DNA of 54,514 nt from an uncultured Pelagibacteraceae bacterium (GTDB lineage Bacteria; Pseudomonadota; Alphaproteobacteria; Pelagibacterales; Pelagibacteraceae): positions 1-54,514 of the forward strand of contig CACHOW010000005.1 of assembly GCA_902581695.1 (NCBI GenBank), read 5' to 3'. The translations under genes and the position numbers were made by a program. Below the pieces are notes generated by a model. The model did not search any database, had not been told where the DNA came from, and saw only the letters and a program-made list of their open reading frames with translations. Below are positions 33,308 to 43,472 of the stretch, piece by piece. Position 1 is the first letter of the stretch; each line of letters begins with the position of its first letter.

Positions 33308-34819
33308 TTATCGTGAATTATTTGAGTAAATTACTCTTGGTTCCAAAAATAATTCTCTAGCAAGAGCTTTAAATCTTTTAGTAACTTGTTTTGAGATTAT
33401 TTCTTGATGTTGTGATGGAATTTTCAAAAATACAGCATTACCTCTTTTATATAATTTAAACTCCTCCAAGAATATCGTAGATATCGAGGTCAATGATTGC
33501 GAAAATCTCAATGCTGCTCCAACTTGTTTGCTTGAAAAAATTTCATTATTATTCAAAAAGGTTAAATATTCCATTTTTGGATTATACTTGATACTGCAGT
33601 ACCGCCAATAACATGACAAAGCTAATTGTATTCTTTCTTTGTGGGTTAATCTAAGTAATGGGGTGTTAATCGTTTCTTGAAATACTAATTCGGCTTTTTG
33701 AAATGCGCCTAATCCCCAATCCATATGACTTAATACACATGACAAATATAATAACTTCTTATTAAAGTGCTCATTTCCTTCAAAAACTGGCTGAATAAAA
33801 TCATAATATTTTTTATAATTCGATCCTAAATCACCTCTTTTTTTCGCAACATTCTCAAGTGCTTTATGAAAAATTTCTGATTCTTTTACATCTTTAAAAT
33901 AGTCAATTGATAAAGAACCTTCACGCAAACCACTTATAGAACAAATTATATTTTTTGGATTTGTAACTCTCATAATTTCATCCAGTATAATGCAACTATA
34001 AGGTAAATACGGTGTTCTAGATTTTGAAATATACTCAACTGTTTTAAGTTTGGATTTATTAAAAGATGAAATTTTTTCAACAAACTTAGATAAAACATTG
34101 TTATCAATACTATATTGATGAATTATATGTACCGGATGATTATTTTGAAAAAGATGTAATTTAAATAATGATCGCCAAGTACCTCCAACTAAATATAAAT
34201 TATTAAACCTCTTTTTTGAAAGCCATTTTTCTTCTCTTAATAATTTTTTGATATATTTTGCTAAATTTCTTTTTTTAACTATTGGATTATTTAATAATCT
34301 CAAAACACCAAAAGGTAATGAGGTTTTATTAGTTACTATATTGTTTTCAACTCGTGCTAATTCTAAACTACCACCTCCAAGATCAGCAACTAATCCATCA
34401 ACATTTTCAAAGCCTATTTTTACTCCCTCAGCTGAGCATTCAGCTTCTTCATCTCCTGACAATATATTAATCTTAGTTTTAAAAAGTTTTTCGACTTCAT
34501 CAATAAATAGTTTTGTATCAGTTGCTTCTCTTAAAACTGCTGTTGCAATGATTTTTAGATTTGTGATTTTTGAAACATTTAAAATTTCAGAAAATCTTTT
34601 TAAAACTTTTAAAGCATATTCAGTACCGGATTTATGAAGCTTTTTGGATTTATCTAAATTTTTTCCAAGTTCACAAACTGCTTTTTCATTAAAAAAAGGT
34701 ACACGAGAAGAACTAAAATCTTCATAAATTAGCATTCTTATAGAGTTTGATCCAATGTCTATTATAGCTAATTTTGCCTGTTTAAATTTTAAACTATTTT
34801 TACTTTTAATTACTTCCAC
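33308..34819 (-). CDS. ppx: Exopolyphosphatase (Ppx/GppA family)
   Basis: A 503-residue Ppx/GppA phosphatase that trims phosphate from polyphosphate or hydrolyses pppGpp. The ASKHA fold opens with 'LAIIDIGSNSIRMLIYEDF', followed by 'LKIIATAVLREATD', 'ILSGDEEAECSAEGVKIGF' and the second phosphate loop 'GLVADLGGGSLELARV'. The C-terminal helical domain beyond residue 310 is HD-like as in long Ppx proteins. It overlaps ppk by 14 bases in a ppk-ppx transcript, so exopolyphosphatase is the more likely activity. Confidence 0.92.
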   Translation of the reverse strand: MEVIKSKNSLKFKQAKLAIIDIGSNSIRMLIYEDFSSSRVPFFNEKAVCELGKNLDKSKKLHKSGTEYALKVLKRFSEILNVSKITNLKIIATAVLREATDTKLFIDEVEKLFKTKINILSGDEEAECSAEGVKIGFENVDGLVADLGGGSLELARVENNIVTNKTSLPFGVLRLLNNPIVKKRNLAKYIKKLLREEKWLSKKRFNNLYLVGGTWRSLFKLHLFQNNHPVHIIHQYSIDNNVLSKFVEKISSFNKSKLKTVEYISKSRTPYLPYSCIILDEIMRVTNPKNIICSISGLREGSLSIDYFKDVKESEIFHKALENVAKKRGDLGSNYKKYYDFIQPVFEGNEHFNKKLLYLSCVLSHMDWGLGAFQKAELVFQETINTPLLRLTHKERIQLALSCYWRYCSIKYNPKMEYLTFLNNNEIFSSKQVGAALRFSQSLTSISTIFLEEFKLYKRGNAVFLKIPSQHQEIISKQVTKRFKALARELFLEPRVIYSNNSR

Positions 34820-36962
34820 TTTTAATCAATCTTAAGTGCAGTTGTTTAGGCTGCATTTTTAGTTTAGCTTTACCTCTTCCAGATAAGCTCGGATTATTCA
34901 TAAAATATTCATGAGCTGAAAAGGAATCGTACTTACTATATTTAATTTTTTTATAATTACCATCAGCATTGAGCTCCCAGCTCTGATTAGTATCGAGATA
35001 ATTTGCTAACATTATTTGATCTAAAATTTGCTCATGAACGGTTTCATTTTCAATTGGCACTAGAAGTTCTACTCTTCTATTTAAATTTCTTGGCATTAAA
35101 TCAGCTGAAGATATATATACTTTTGCATTTCTATTAGGCATTTTTTTAGTACCGTTACTAAAACAATAAATTCTAGAATGCTCTAAAAATCTTCCTATGA
35201 TACTTTTTACAACTATGTTTTCTGATCTATTTTTAACTCCTGGTCTTAAGCAACAAACACCTCTCACAAATAAATGAATTTTTACACCAGCATTTGAAGC
35301 TTCATAAAGTTTATCAATAATTTCTGGATCTACTAATGAATTCATTTTTGCCCAAATAGCTGCAAATTTTCCATTTTTAGAATTTTTAATTTCAGTATCA
35401 ATATTTTCATTTAAGGTTTGTCTCATATTTACTGGTGAAATAGAAATTTTGTTTAAATTTTTTGGTTTTGCGTAACCTGTTACATAATTAAAAAACTTTT
35501 CAACATCTGATGCCATTTTCTTATCACAACTAAATAAAGACAAATCAGTATAAATCTTAGCATTTACAGGATGATAATTGCCAGTTCCTAAATGAAAATA
35601 AGTTTGTATTTTACCTTGTTCTCTTCTTAAAACTAATGAAGATTTTGCATGAGTTTTATATTTGGCAAAACCATAAACAATTTGAACACCTACTTTTTCT
35701 AAACTTCTTGATAGTTGAATATTAGCTTCCTCATCAAATCTAGCTTTAATTTCAATTAAAGCGGTAACCGTTTTTCCGTTTTCTGCTGCTGTTATTAAAG
35801 CTTTAACAATTGGTGAGTCTAGAGTTGTTCTATATAAAGTTTGTTTTATGGCTATAACTTTTTTATCATTTGCTGCTTGGTTTAAAAATTCAATTACTGA
35901 GTCAAATGTTTCAAAAGGATGATGAACAACTAAATCTTTCTTTTTGATAGTTTCAAAAAAATTATCATCATATTCTTTTAATCTTTCAACTTCTCTAGGT
36001 GTAAAATGTTTAAATCTTAATTTTGGATTTTTTACTTTACATATTTGATCTATATCTTGAATTCCAACAAGGCCATATATATCATAAATATAGTCAGGAT
36101 TTATTTCTAATTTATTAGTTATAAATTTTACCAATTCATTATCGCTATTTTCGAGGAGCTCTAAACGAACAATATCACCCGTTCTTCGTCTTTTTAAAGC
36201 TAATTCAAAAGATCTAACTAAATCTTCCGCTTCTTCTTGAATTTCTACATCACTATCTCTTATTACTCTAAAAATCATTTTCTTTTCTAAATCATGATCT
36301 GGAAAAATTTCATTAGCAAAAAAACTTATAACCTCATCTAGAATTACAAATTTCTTATGATTTTTTGAAGACTCTATTTCAATAAATCTAGATAATGCTT
36401 TTGGAATTACTATTATCGAGTTTAAAACCCTTTTTTTATTTTTTTTTCTTAACTTCATTACAAGTGCTCTTCCTTGATTGATTATAAATGGAAACGGATG
36501 TGCAGGATCAATAGCTGATGGTGTTAATAAAGGGTAAATCTCTTCTTTAAATATTTCTAGAAGTTTTTTTTTATCCTTAGTATTTAAATTAACTGGTTTA
36601 ACTAAATTGATATTATTTTTTTTTAATTCTACAATCAGTTGAGTAAAAATTTTGTTCTGTTTTTTTAATAAATTCTTAGTTTCAAGTACTACCTCATCCA
36701 TCTGTTCATCAGGAGTCAAACCATCAGAACTTAATGATTCAACTTCTTGTTTTATTTGACTATATAATCCAGCAACTCGGACCATAAAAAATTCATCTAG
36801 ATTAGAACCAGCAATTGATAAAAATTTTACTCTTTCATAAAGAGGATTTTCAGTATTTTGTGCTTCTAGAAGTACTCTATCGTTGAATTTTAACCAAGAA
36901 AGCTCTCTATTCAGATATTTAGATTTCAGCTCTTCTTTATGTTGTTTTTTTAAAGCAGTCAT
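34806..36962 (-). CDS. ppk1: Polyphosphate kinase 1
   Basis: A 718-residue Ppk1, which polymerises the terminal phosphate of ATP into polyphosphate. It has the N domain ('YLNRELSWLKFNDRVL'), the head domain, and two C-terminal phospholipase-D-like domains. The phosphorylated active-site His is in 'FHLGTGNYHPVNAKIYTD', a second His in 'GRFLEHSRIYCF'. 'SSADLMPRNLNRRVELLVPI' in part is also typical. Length equals the family norm. It leads the ppk-ppx operon and is divergent from the SixA-like gene across only 13 bases, so their promoters must overlap each other's coding ends. Confidence 0.96.
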   Translation of the reverse strand: MTALKKQHKEELKSKYLNRELSWLKFNDRVLLEAQNTENPLYERVKFLSIAGSNLDEFFMVRVAGLYSQIKQEVESLSSDGLTPDEQMDEVVLETKNLLKKQNKIFTQLIVELKKNNINLVKPVNLNTKDKKKLLEIFKEEIYPLLTPSAIDPAHPFPFIINQGRALVMKLRKKNKKRVLNSIIVIPKALSRFIEIESSKNHKKFVILDEVISFFANEIFPDHDLEKKMIFRVIRDSDVEIQEEAEDLVRSFELALKRRRTGDIVRLELLENSDNELVKFITNKLEINPDYIYDIYGLVGIQDIDQICKVKNPKLRFKHFTPREVERLKEYDDNFFETIKKKDLVVHHPFETFDSVIEFLNQAANDKKVIAIKQTLYRTTLDSPIVKALITAAENGKTVTALIEIKARFDEEANIQLSRSLEKVGVQIVYGFAKYKTHAKSSLVLRREQGKIQTYFHLGTGNYHPVNAKIYTDLSLFSCDKKMASDVEKFFNYVTGYAKPKNLNKISISPVNMRQTLNENIDTEIKNSKNGKFAAIWAKMNSLVDPEIIDKLYEASNAGVKIHLFVRGVCCLRPGVKNRSENIVVKSIIGRFLEHSRIYCFSNGTKKMPNRNAKVYISSADLMPRNLNRRVELLVPIENETVHEQILDQIMLANYLDTNQSWELNADGNYKKIKYSKYDSFSAHEYFMNNPSLSGRGKAKLKMQPKQLHLRLIKSGSN

Positions 36963-36975
36963 ATATTTAGATTTT

Positions 36976-37500
36976 ATGTATCAATTATACGTCATGCGAC
37001 ACGCGAAATCTAGTTGGGATGATTTAAATATTAATGATTTTGATAGACCACTTAGTAAAAGAGGCAAGAAAAATGCAAAAATGATTTGTGAATTTTTTGT
37101 TAAAAAAAAATTTAAATTTGATTATGCATTAATTTCATCATCAAAAAGAACAAAAAAAACTTTTGAAATTTTATCCAAGAAAATTAATAAACCAAAAAAA
37201 GTTAATTTTTCAAAAGATTTATATTTAGTTGATGAGAATGCAATTATAAAAAAAATTAAAGAAATATCCAGTGAACATAAATCAATTTTGATTATAAACC
37301 ATGAACCATCAGTGAAAAATTTAGTACGAAATCTTACAAAAAATCATAATACGAATAATTTTAAACTAATGAATTATAAATTCCCAACAGCCGCATTTGC
37401 AAAAATTGAGTTTGATATTAAATCCTGGAATGAAGTTGAGAAAAAAGGAGTTTTAAAAGAATTTATAAGACCCAAAGATCTTCAAGATTCTAAAGAATAA
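36976..37500 (+). CDS. SixA-like histidine phosphatase
   Basis: A 174-residue histidine phosphatase family protein resembling SixA, which removes phosphate from phosphohistidine. The RHG-type motif is 'YVMRHAKSSWDD' with catalytic His9 and Arg8, and 'SIIINHEPS'-like element 'ILIINHEPSV' carries the second His. I used the ATG at 36976 because the conserved start begins there; an upstream ATG at 36883 lies inside ppk. Convergent with phoB (19-base overlap) and divergent from ppk, it is embedded in the phosphate block. A role in damping phosphorelay or in polyphosphate-related signalling is only possible. Confidence 0.85.
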   Translation: MYQLYVMRHAKSSWDDLNINDFDRPLSKRGKKNAKMICEFFVKKKFKFDYALISSSKRTKKTFEILSKKINKPKKVNFSKDLYLVDENAIIKKIKEISSEHKSILIINHEPSVKNLVRNLTKNHNTNNFKLMNYKFPTAAFAKIEFDIKSWNEVEKKGVLKEFIRPKDLQDSKE

Positions 37501-38165
37501 CCAGCTGATCTCACTGTTCTAATTAAAGGTTTTGTATTTTGTATGTTAATTGCTTGTCTTAATCTTCTAATATGAACATCTACTGTTCTAGACTCAACAT
37601 ATATATCTTCCCCCCAAACATTATTTAGAAGTTGTTCTCTTGAATAAACTCTTTTTGGATTTTTGATAAAAAAATCTAATAGTTTAAATTCAGTTGGACC
37701 TAAAGTAATTTCCTTATCTTTTCTATAAACTCTTTTTGTAATCCGATCTATTTTTAAATCAGTAAATTCTACAATGTCTGATGATGATTGAGGCTTAGAT
37801 CTTCTCAATAAAGATTTAATTCTAGCATTTAATTCTTTTTGACTAAAAGGTTTAGTTACATAATCATCTGCACCTGTATCAAATGCTTTTAATTTGTCTT
37901 CTTCCTCCCCTTTTGCAGTTAACATAATGACAGGAATATCATTAAACTTATTATCTTTTTTTAAGTTTTTACAAATTTCAACACCAGATAATTCAGGTAA
38001 CATCCAATCTAATAATATCAAATCTGGCTGTTTTGATTTTATTTGTTTAAGAGCATCTTCTCCATTTTCTGAATGACTGACTTTATAACCTTCTTTTTCA
38101 AGATTGTACTTTAACAAACTAACAATTGATGCTTCATCTTCAGCTATGAAAACATGAGCTGACAT
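37482..38165 (-). CDS. phoB: Phosphate regulon response regulator PhoB
   Basis: A 227-residue OmpR/PhoB-type response regulator. The receiver domain (1 to about 120) has the phospho-acceptor D53 in 'LILLDWMLPELSG' and the Lys in 'YVTKPFS'. The winged-helix output domain (about 130-227) includes 'TLGPTEFKLLDFFIKNP' and 'RTVDVHIRRLRQAI', the latter with recognition-helix residues typical of PhoB. It lies 3 bases after phoU in the order pstSCAB-phoU-phoB. It should bind the 7-4-7 Pho-box-like sites listed elsewhere in this window. Confidence 0.95.
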   Translation of the reverse strand: MSAHVFIAEDEASIVSLLKYNLEKEGYKVSHSENGEDALKQIKSKQPDLILLDWMLPELSGVEICKNLKKDNKFNDIPVIMLTAKGEEEDKLKAFDTGADDYVTKPFSQKELNARIKSLLRRSKPQSSSDIVEFTDLKIDRITKRVYRKDKEITLGPTEFKLLDFFIKNPKRVYSREQLLNNVWGEDIYVESRTVDVHIRRLRQAINIQNTKPLIRTVRSAGYSLES

Positions 38166-38168
38166 AAA

Positions 38169-38876
38169 TCATTTTTCTCCAGTTACAATTGGCTCGGTGC
38201 CCTTAGGTCTGTCACCTTCTAAATATTCACCTTTAACTAAATAAAAAATTTGTTCTGCAACATTGGTAGTATGATCACCAATACGCTCAATGTTTTTGGT
38301 CACAAACAACAAGTGAGTTCCATCCTCTAAATTTTTTTCATTTTCTTTAAGATATTTTATAACTTCTTGCATACAAAGATTTGTTAAATCATCTATTTGC
38401 TCATCACCTTCCCAAACATTTACTGCCATTGGCGCAGATCTTTCTAGATAAGCGTCTAATGTTGATTTTAATTGTTTTTGAACACTGGTAGATACTCTAT
38501 TTAATGAATCTACCAAGTTCTTTGGAAGATTTTCATTAAGTAAAAGTGTTCTCTTGGATATATTTTTTGCTAAATCACCTATTCTTTCTAAATCTGAAGA
38601 CATTTTCAAAGCTGTTACTGTCTCTCTTAAATCAATTGCCATAGGTTGTCTCAAAGCAATTAAATTTACAACTTGTTGTTCAATCAAAGTTTCATATTTA
38701 TCTATTTTTTCATCATCTTGAATTACTGCTTCCGCAAAGTCGCTATTTCTTGTAGTAATGGCTTGAATTGCTTTACCCAAAGCTTCCTCGCATGCACTTC
38801 CCATTTTAATTATATTAGCATTCAGATTTTTTAGTTCTTCTTCGTAAGATTTAACTGTATGTGGTGCTTCAGACAT
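38169..38876 (-). CDS. phoU: Phosphate signalling protein PhoU
   Basis: A 235-residue PhoU with two three-helix bundle repeats. The metal-binding motifs are 'TALKMSSDLERIGDLAKNI' and 'FVTKNIERIGDHTTNVAEQI', each in partial form with the ExxxD/RIGDH pattern. It links the Pst transporter to PhoR, keeping the kinase silent when phosphate is plentiful. It overlaps pstB by one base and precedes phoB. Confidence 0.96.
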   Translation of the reverse strand: MSEAPHTVKSYEEELKNLNANIIKMGSACEEALGKAIQAITTRNSDFAEAVIQDDEKIDKYETLIEQQVVNLIALRQPMAIDLRETVTALKMSSDLERIGDLAKNISKRTLLLNENLPKNLVDSLNRVSTSVQKQLKSTLDAYLERSAPMAVNVWEGDEQIDDLTNLCMQEVIKYLKENEKNLEDGTHLLFVTKNIERIGDHTTNVAEQIFYLVKGEYLEGDRPKGTEPIVTGEK

Positions 38877-39631
38877 TATCCAAACCTCCCGGTTATATAG
38901 TCCTGGGTTTTTTTATTATCAGGATTCTTAAATATTTTATCAGTAGATCCATGTTCTATCAATTGTCCTAAGTGAAAAAAACCTGTATTTTGAGATACAC
39001 GTGCCGCTTGAGCCATAGAATGAGTTACAATTATTATTGTGTGCTCTTTTTTTAATTCATCAATCAATTCTTCAATTTGTGCTGTTGCTATAGGATCTAA
39101 TGCTGAACAAGGCTCATCCATTAATATAACTTCAGGTCTTACAGAAATTGCTCTAGCAATACAAAGTCTTTGCTGTTGCCCTCCAGATAATCCAGTTCCA
39201 GGTTCATGCAACCTATCTTTTACCTCTTCCCATAGTGCAGCTTTTTTTAAGCTAGTTTCAACAATTTCATCCATTTCTTGTTTTGATTGAGCTATACCAT
39301 GAATTGTTGGACCGTAAGATACATTTTCATATAAAGTTTTTGGGAAAGGATTAGGTTTTTGAAAAACCATACCAATTTTTTCTCTTAGTCTTACTACATC
39401 ACAACCTTTATCATTGATATTAAAGTCATTAATTAAAATTTCTCCTTTAACACTGCAGATATCAATTACATCATTCATTCTATTAAGACATCTTAGGAAA
39501 GTTGATTTACCACAACCAGATGGACCAATTAATGCCGTTACTTGATTTTCCTCAATATCTAAACTTATATTAAAGAGTGCTTGTTTTTTTCCGTAAAAAA
39601 CATCAACATCTTTTGCTTTAATCTTTATCAT
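38876..39631 (-). CDS. pstB: Phosphate ABC transporter ATPase
   Basis: A 251-residue ATPase of the high-affinity phosphate importer. Walker A is 'GPSGCGKST', signature '[10 protein letters not shown]', and Walker B '[13 protein letters not shown]', with '[16 protein letters not shown]' typical of PstB. I use the ATG at 39631 because GGAG precedes it within the pstA end; the ORF can also be read from 39652, but that start lies inside pstA. The start is just one base past the pstA stop. Overlap with phoU is one base. Confidence 0.95.
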   Translation of the reverse strand: MIKIKAKDVDVFYGKKQALFNISLDIEENQVTALIGPSGCGKSTFLRCLNRMNDVIDICSVKGEILINDFNINDKGCDVVRLREKIGMVFQKPNPFPKTLYENVSYGPTIHGIAQSKQEMDEIVETSLKKAALWEEVKDRLHEPGTGLSGGQQQRLCIARAISVRPEVILMDEPCSALDPIATAQIEELIDELKKEHTIIIVTHSMAQAARVSQNTGFFHLGQLIEHGSTDKIFKNPDNKKTQDYITGRFG

Positions 39632-39632
39632 T

Positions 39633-40901
39633 TTAACTCCATTTTTTTTCAAATTTATGTCTAATTATTTGGGCAAATAAATTCATTGTTATTAAAAAAC
39701 CAAGTAAGACCATTATACATGCCGAGACTTTTTCTACAAATCCTCTTTCAGCACTTTCAGCCCAAATATAAATTTGAACTGGTAAACTTGCAGCAGGATC
39801 CATAGGTGATCCAGGTATCGTGTTAACAAAAGCAACCATTCCAATTAAAATGAGGGGTGCAGTTTCTCCTAAAGCTTGAGCTAAACCAATTATTGTTCCT
39901 GATAACGTGCCAGGCATTGAAAGAGGAACGGTATGATGCATTGTGGTTTGCATTCGACTTGCTCCCATAGCAAGTGCTGCCTCTCTTATACTTGGCGGAA
40001 CTGCTTTTAAAGATGCTCTGGCAGCTATGATTATTGTTGGTAAGGTCATTAAGGACAAAGTGATACCTCCAACTAATGGGGTAGACCTTGGTAGTTGAAA
40101 TATAGCCAATAAAACTCCTAACCCTAATAGACCAAAAACTATAGATGGAACTGCTGCTAAGTTATTTATATTTACTTCAATAAAATCAGTAAATCTATTT
40201 TTAGGGGCAAATTCTTCAAGATAGATTGCTGCTAGAACCGCTACAGGAAAAGCTATCATTAAACAAACAAGTATAGAAAAAATTGAGCCCATAAATGAAC
40301 TTGCTATTCCAGCTAGTTCAGCTTCTCTTGAGTCGGCATTTGTAAAAAAACTAATATTAAATTTACTTTCAACCTTACCATTTGCAACAAGTTGATCAAA
40401 AATTTTTAATTGATAATCGCTTACTCTTCTTTGATCTTCGGGTAAATCTCTTGGATAATTTCCTTTAAAAACTTGATCTAGATCATCTGAAGCAGTTAAA
40501 TAAACCTCTTTTGTTTTTCCTATTAAACTAGGGTCATTTAAAAGTTCATTTTTAATTTCTTTTTCAAAGAAATAAGACACCATTCTCTTCAATTCATTTT
40601 CTTGATCCTCATTGGCGTTTGGATCTAAATCAGCCATTGATTTTAATGCTATATCGTAATAATCAGCGTCTTGTATGTCCTCTTTAGAAGGATTTTGTTC
40701 TAACATCATTAATTCAGCATCAAAAGTTACCGGAACAATAAGCCAAGTTTTTTGAAAAGCTGAATAGCCAGTTGAAAAAATTTTGAAAATAAAAATTGTT
40801 AAAAATAAAAGTGCCATAAAAATTGCACTTTGACCGTATAAGCGAAATCTCTGCTCAGCCTTGTATCTTTTATTTAATAATTGTTCTTTATTTTTATTCA
40901 T
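39633..40901 (-). CDS. pstA: Phosphate ABC transporter permease PstA (long form)
   Basis: A permease of the Pst phosphate importer, 422 residues from the ATG at 40901 (an alternative ATG at 40925 lacks a Shine-Dalgarno; GAGAG precedes 40901). After the first helix (about 20-40 here) there is a long, mostly polar periplasmic insert of about 150 residues, then the permease core with 'FVGFLGIGV'-like helices and the EAA-type loop '[21 protein letters not shown]'. E. coli PstA has about 296 residues, so the extra domain is the main difference; long PstA/PstC pairs are common in alphaproteobacteria. It overlaps pstC by 8 bases. Confidence 0.92.
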   Translation of the reverse strand: MNKNKEQLLNKRYKAEQRFRLYGQSAIFMALLFLTIFIFKIFSTGYSAFQKTWLIVPVTFDAELMMLEQNPSKEDIQDADYYDIALKSMADLDPNANEDQENELKRMVSYFFEKEIKNELLNDPSLIGKTKEVYLTASDDLDQVFKGNYPRDLPEDQRRVSDYQLKIFDQLVANGKVESKFNISFFTNADSREAELAGIASSFMGSIFSILVCLMIAFPVAVLAAIYLEEFAPKNRFTDFIEVNINNLAAVPSIVFGLLGLGVLLAIFQLPRSTPLVGGITLSLMTLPTIIIAARASLKAVPPSIREAALAMGASRMQTTMHHTVPLSMPGTLSGTIIGLAQALGETAPLILIGMVAFVNTIPGSPMDPAASLPVQIYIWAESAERGFVEKVSACIMVLLGFLITMNLFAQIIRHKFEKKWS

Positions 40902-42279
40902 ATTTCTCTCTATATTTTTTAACAACTCTTAAGGCCACAATGTTTAAACAAAGCGTTACTAAAAATAACGACATACCTAAAGCAAAAGCAGCTTGCGTTT
41001 TTGGGTCACCAAAAGCTTGGTCACCAATTAGAATAACTACAATTTGAGCTGTAATTGTTGAAGTAGATTCTAATGGATTTAAAGTTAAATTAGCAGCTAA
41101 ACCAGAGGCCATAACAACTATCATTGTTTCTCCAATAGCTCTTGAAACACCAAGTAAAATAGATCCAACTATCCCCGGCAATGCCGCGGGAAAAATAACT
41201 CTCTTGATTGTTTCTGATTTAGTTGCTCCCATAGCATAACTTCCATCTCTTAAACTTTGAGGTACACTTGTAATTACATCGTCACTTAAACTTGAAATAA
41301 ATGGTATGATCATAATGCCCATTACCCCTCCTGCTGCTAAAGCACTTTCAGCTGAAACTTCAAGACCCATAGAGGTTCCTAATTCTTTTAAAAAAGGGCC
41401 AACAGTTAGGGCAGCAAAAAAACCATAAACAACAGTTGGTATACCGGCTAAAATTTCAATTAAAGGTTTTGCGTATTGTCTAACTTTATATGATGCATAT
41501 TCAGCTAAATAAATTCCACTCATTAATCCAATCGGGATAGCAACGCACATAGCAATAAATGCAATAAAAAAAGTACCTGCAAAAATAGGGACTGCTCCAA
41601 AAGTATCGGAATACATTGTCGGATCTAAAGCCTCAGAAGAATCTCTAACAAAGGCTTTTGCTGGATACCAGTGTGTTCCAAAGACAAAATCAAATAATGG
41701 AATTACTTTAAAAAAATCTATAGTTTGAAATATAAGTGAGAAAACTATTCCAACAGTAGTTAATATTGCAGCTAAAGAAGCTGTAAATAAAACTGCGTTT
41801 AAAAATTTTTCAACTGGTTCTCTTGTTCTAGAATTAGATGAAATTCTTTTATATGCGTAAGCAACAGAGGCAATAATTGCAGATAATACTATAACAACTT
41901 TTGAACTTTGAGCTATTGATCGAAGACTTAAATATTTTTCAGCTGAAGCCTCAATAAAAGGTGTAATTTCTCCAGTGAATTGACCTCGAGACAATGCTTT
42001 TGTTTTTTCGTATATTAAATTTAATTCATCATCAAGATAACCTTGATTTGAATAATCACTTAAGATTAATAGTTTTACAATTGTGGGCTCGAAAATTGCC
42101 CATAAAGAAAAAATTATAAAGGCTGGTATTGCACACCAGATTGCAAGATAATAACCATAAAACTGTGGTAATGCAGTTAATCTTTTTTTTGTAGATTGAA
42201 TTGTATATGCTTTTTTGCGTCCAAAATAATAACTAGTGAAACCTAGAAGAACAATAAATGTAAATAATATTAAGTTCAA
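40894..42279 (-). CDS. pstC: Phosphate ABC transporter permease PstC (long form)
   Basis: A 461-residue permease subunit, partner of PstA in the inner-membrane pore. An N-terminal extension with hydrophobic helices (about 2-16 and 40-65) and an acidic periplasmic loop precede the core, which includes 'GIYLAEYASYKVRQYAKPLIEI' in part, 'AGIPTVVYGFFAALTVGP' and the EAA loop 'SYAMGATKSETIKRVIFPAAL'. E. coli PstC has 319 residues. It is separated from pstS by a terminator hairpin at 42315-42346. Confidence 0.93.
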   Translation of the reverse strand: MNLILFTFIVLLGFTSYYFGRKKAYTIQSTKKRLTALPQFYGYYLAIWCAIPAFIIFSLWAIFEPTIVKLLILSDYSNQGYLDDELNLIYEKTKALSRGQFTGEITPFIEASAEKYLSLRSIAQSSKVVIVLSAIIASVAYAYKRISSNSRTREPVEKFLNAVLFTASLAAILTTVGIVFSLIFQTIDFFKVIPLFDFVFGTHWYPAKAFVRDSSEALDPTMYSDTFGAVPIFAGTFFIAFIAMCVAIPIGLMSGIYLAEYASYKVRQYAKPLIEILAGIPTVVYGFFAALTVGPFLKELGTSMGLEVSAESALAAGGVMGIMIIPFISSLSDDVITSVPQSLRDGSYAMGATKSETIKRVIFPAALPGIVGSILLGVSRAIGETMIVVMASGLAANLTLNPLESTSTITAQIVVILIGDQAFGDPKTQAAFALGMSLFLVTLCLNIVALRVVKKYREKYE

Positions 42280-42314
42280 AGAATCTCCTTTATTGAGGAC
42301 TGTACTCTTAATTT

Positions 42315-42346
42315 AAAAAAAAGGGGTCTAAAAAGACCCCCTTTTT
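42315..42346. terminator. Terminator hairpin between pstS and pstC
   Basis: Stem GGGGTCT (42323-42329) / AGACCCC (42334-42340), GC-rich for this genome, with A-rich sequence on the left and T-rich on the right. On the minus strand the stem is followed by an eight-T tract (the A run 42315-42322), a strong factor-independent terminator right after pstS. The right-hand T run makes it work on the plus strand as well. Confidence 0.85.
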
Positions 42347-42370
42347 AATCATTTGTTAACTGAGGAATAA

Positions 42371-43402
42371 TTAATTACCCATAGCAACTAGTTTGGTAGC
42401 ATTAGTTCTAGTTGTTTTATACAACTTAGAGTCTAATGGCACTAAACCAATGTCTGCTAGGTAACCACCTTTTCCAATAGCTTTCTTCGTTGTGAATTCT
42501 TTCACAAACTCATGTAAGCCTGGAATTACTCCAACGTGAGCTTTTTTCACGTAGAAGAATAAAGGTCTAGCAACAGCATAACTGTAGTCTTGAATGGACT
42601 TCAATGATGGTTGTCCACCATCAATACTTGCTGCTTGTAATTTATCTTTTGCAGCTAGGAAATAACTGAAACCAAAGAAACCAAACATATCTTTATCTTG
42701 AGTTAACTTTTGGATGATTAAACTATCGTTTTCTCCAACTTCAATAGCAGCACCATCTTCTCTGTAAAGTTTTTGAGGTTTTTTGTATTTTTTATTTCCA
42801 GCTTCAAAACCAGCTTTATAAAGAGCTTTAGCTTCTTTAGTCATACCTTTTTTCATTACTAAAGAATTCCAAGCATCTCTAGTACCTGATGTTCCTGGTG
42901 GGATCATCACTGAAATTTTTTGTTTTGGTAAACTAGAGTCAATTTGGTCCCAAGTTTTATAAATATTTGGAACTAATTTACCATCAACAACTGTATGAGC
43001 AGCTAGTGCTAAATACAAATGTTCTTTAGTAAAGTTTACTGGTTTTGCATCTTTGCTGTAAGCTAATGTAATACCATCGTTACCAATTACGATCTCAACA
43101 ATATCATTAACACCATTTTTTTTACATAGAGCTTTTTCTTTATCTTTCATAGCTCTTGATGCGTTTGTAATATCTGGATGTTGTTCACCTACACCAGCAC
43201 AGAATAGTTTAGCTCCACCACCAGTACCAGTAGACTCGATTACAGGAGTTTTAAATCCTGAACCACCAAATCTTTCAGCAACAACTGTTGCATAAGGGAA
43301 TACCGTAGAAGAACCAACTATCTTAATTTGATCTCTTGCTTGAGCAACAGTTGCAATTGAAAGTGCAACTAAAGAAGCAATTACTATAGTTAGTTTTTTC
43401 AT
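42371..43402 (-). CDS. pstS: Phosphate-binding protein PstS
   Basis: A 343-residue periplasmic binding protein of the Pst importer. The signal peptide covers residues 1-22 ('LTIVIASLVALSIATVAQA'). Phosphate-binding elements are present: 'KIVGSSTVFPYATVVAERFG', 'ESTGTGGGAKLFCAGVGEQHPDI' in part, 'GNDGITLAYS' and 'PGTSGTRDAWNSL'. It is the first gene of the pst run but is followed by a terminator before pstC, which would let pstS transcript exceed that of the permeases. A Pho-box-like site lies at 43473-43490. Confidence 0.96.
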   Translation of the reverse strand: MKKLTIVIASLVALSIATVAQARDQIKIVGSSTVFPYATVVAERFGGSGFKTPVIESTGTGGGAKLFCAGVGEQHPDITNASRAMKDKEKALCKKNGVNDIVEIVIGNDGITLAYSKDAKPVNFTKEHLYLALAAHTVVDGKLVPNIYKTWDQIDSSLPKQKISVMIPPGTSGTRDAWNSLVMKKGMTKEAKALYKAGFEAGNKKYKKPQKLYREDGAAIEVGENDSLIIQKLTQDKDMFGFFGFSYFLAAKDKLQAASIDGGQPSLKSIQDYSYAVARPLFFYVKKAHVGVIPGLHEFVKEFTTKKAIGKGGYLADIGLVPLDSKLYKTTRTNATKLVAMGN

Positions 43403-43472
43403 TATCTTTAATCCTTTCGTTATTTATTAAATAAAAGATGACAGACTCGTATAAATTTATTGAATCTTTAAT

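Noticed and set aside
34248..34637. 129-residue plus-strand frame inside ppx
   Set aside because: Antisense to conserved Ppx core motifs; no independent support such as a ribosome-binding site.
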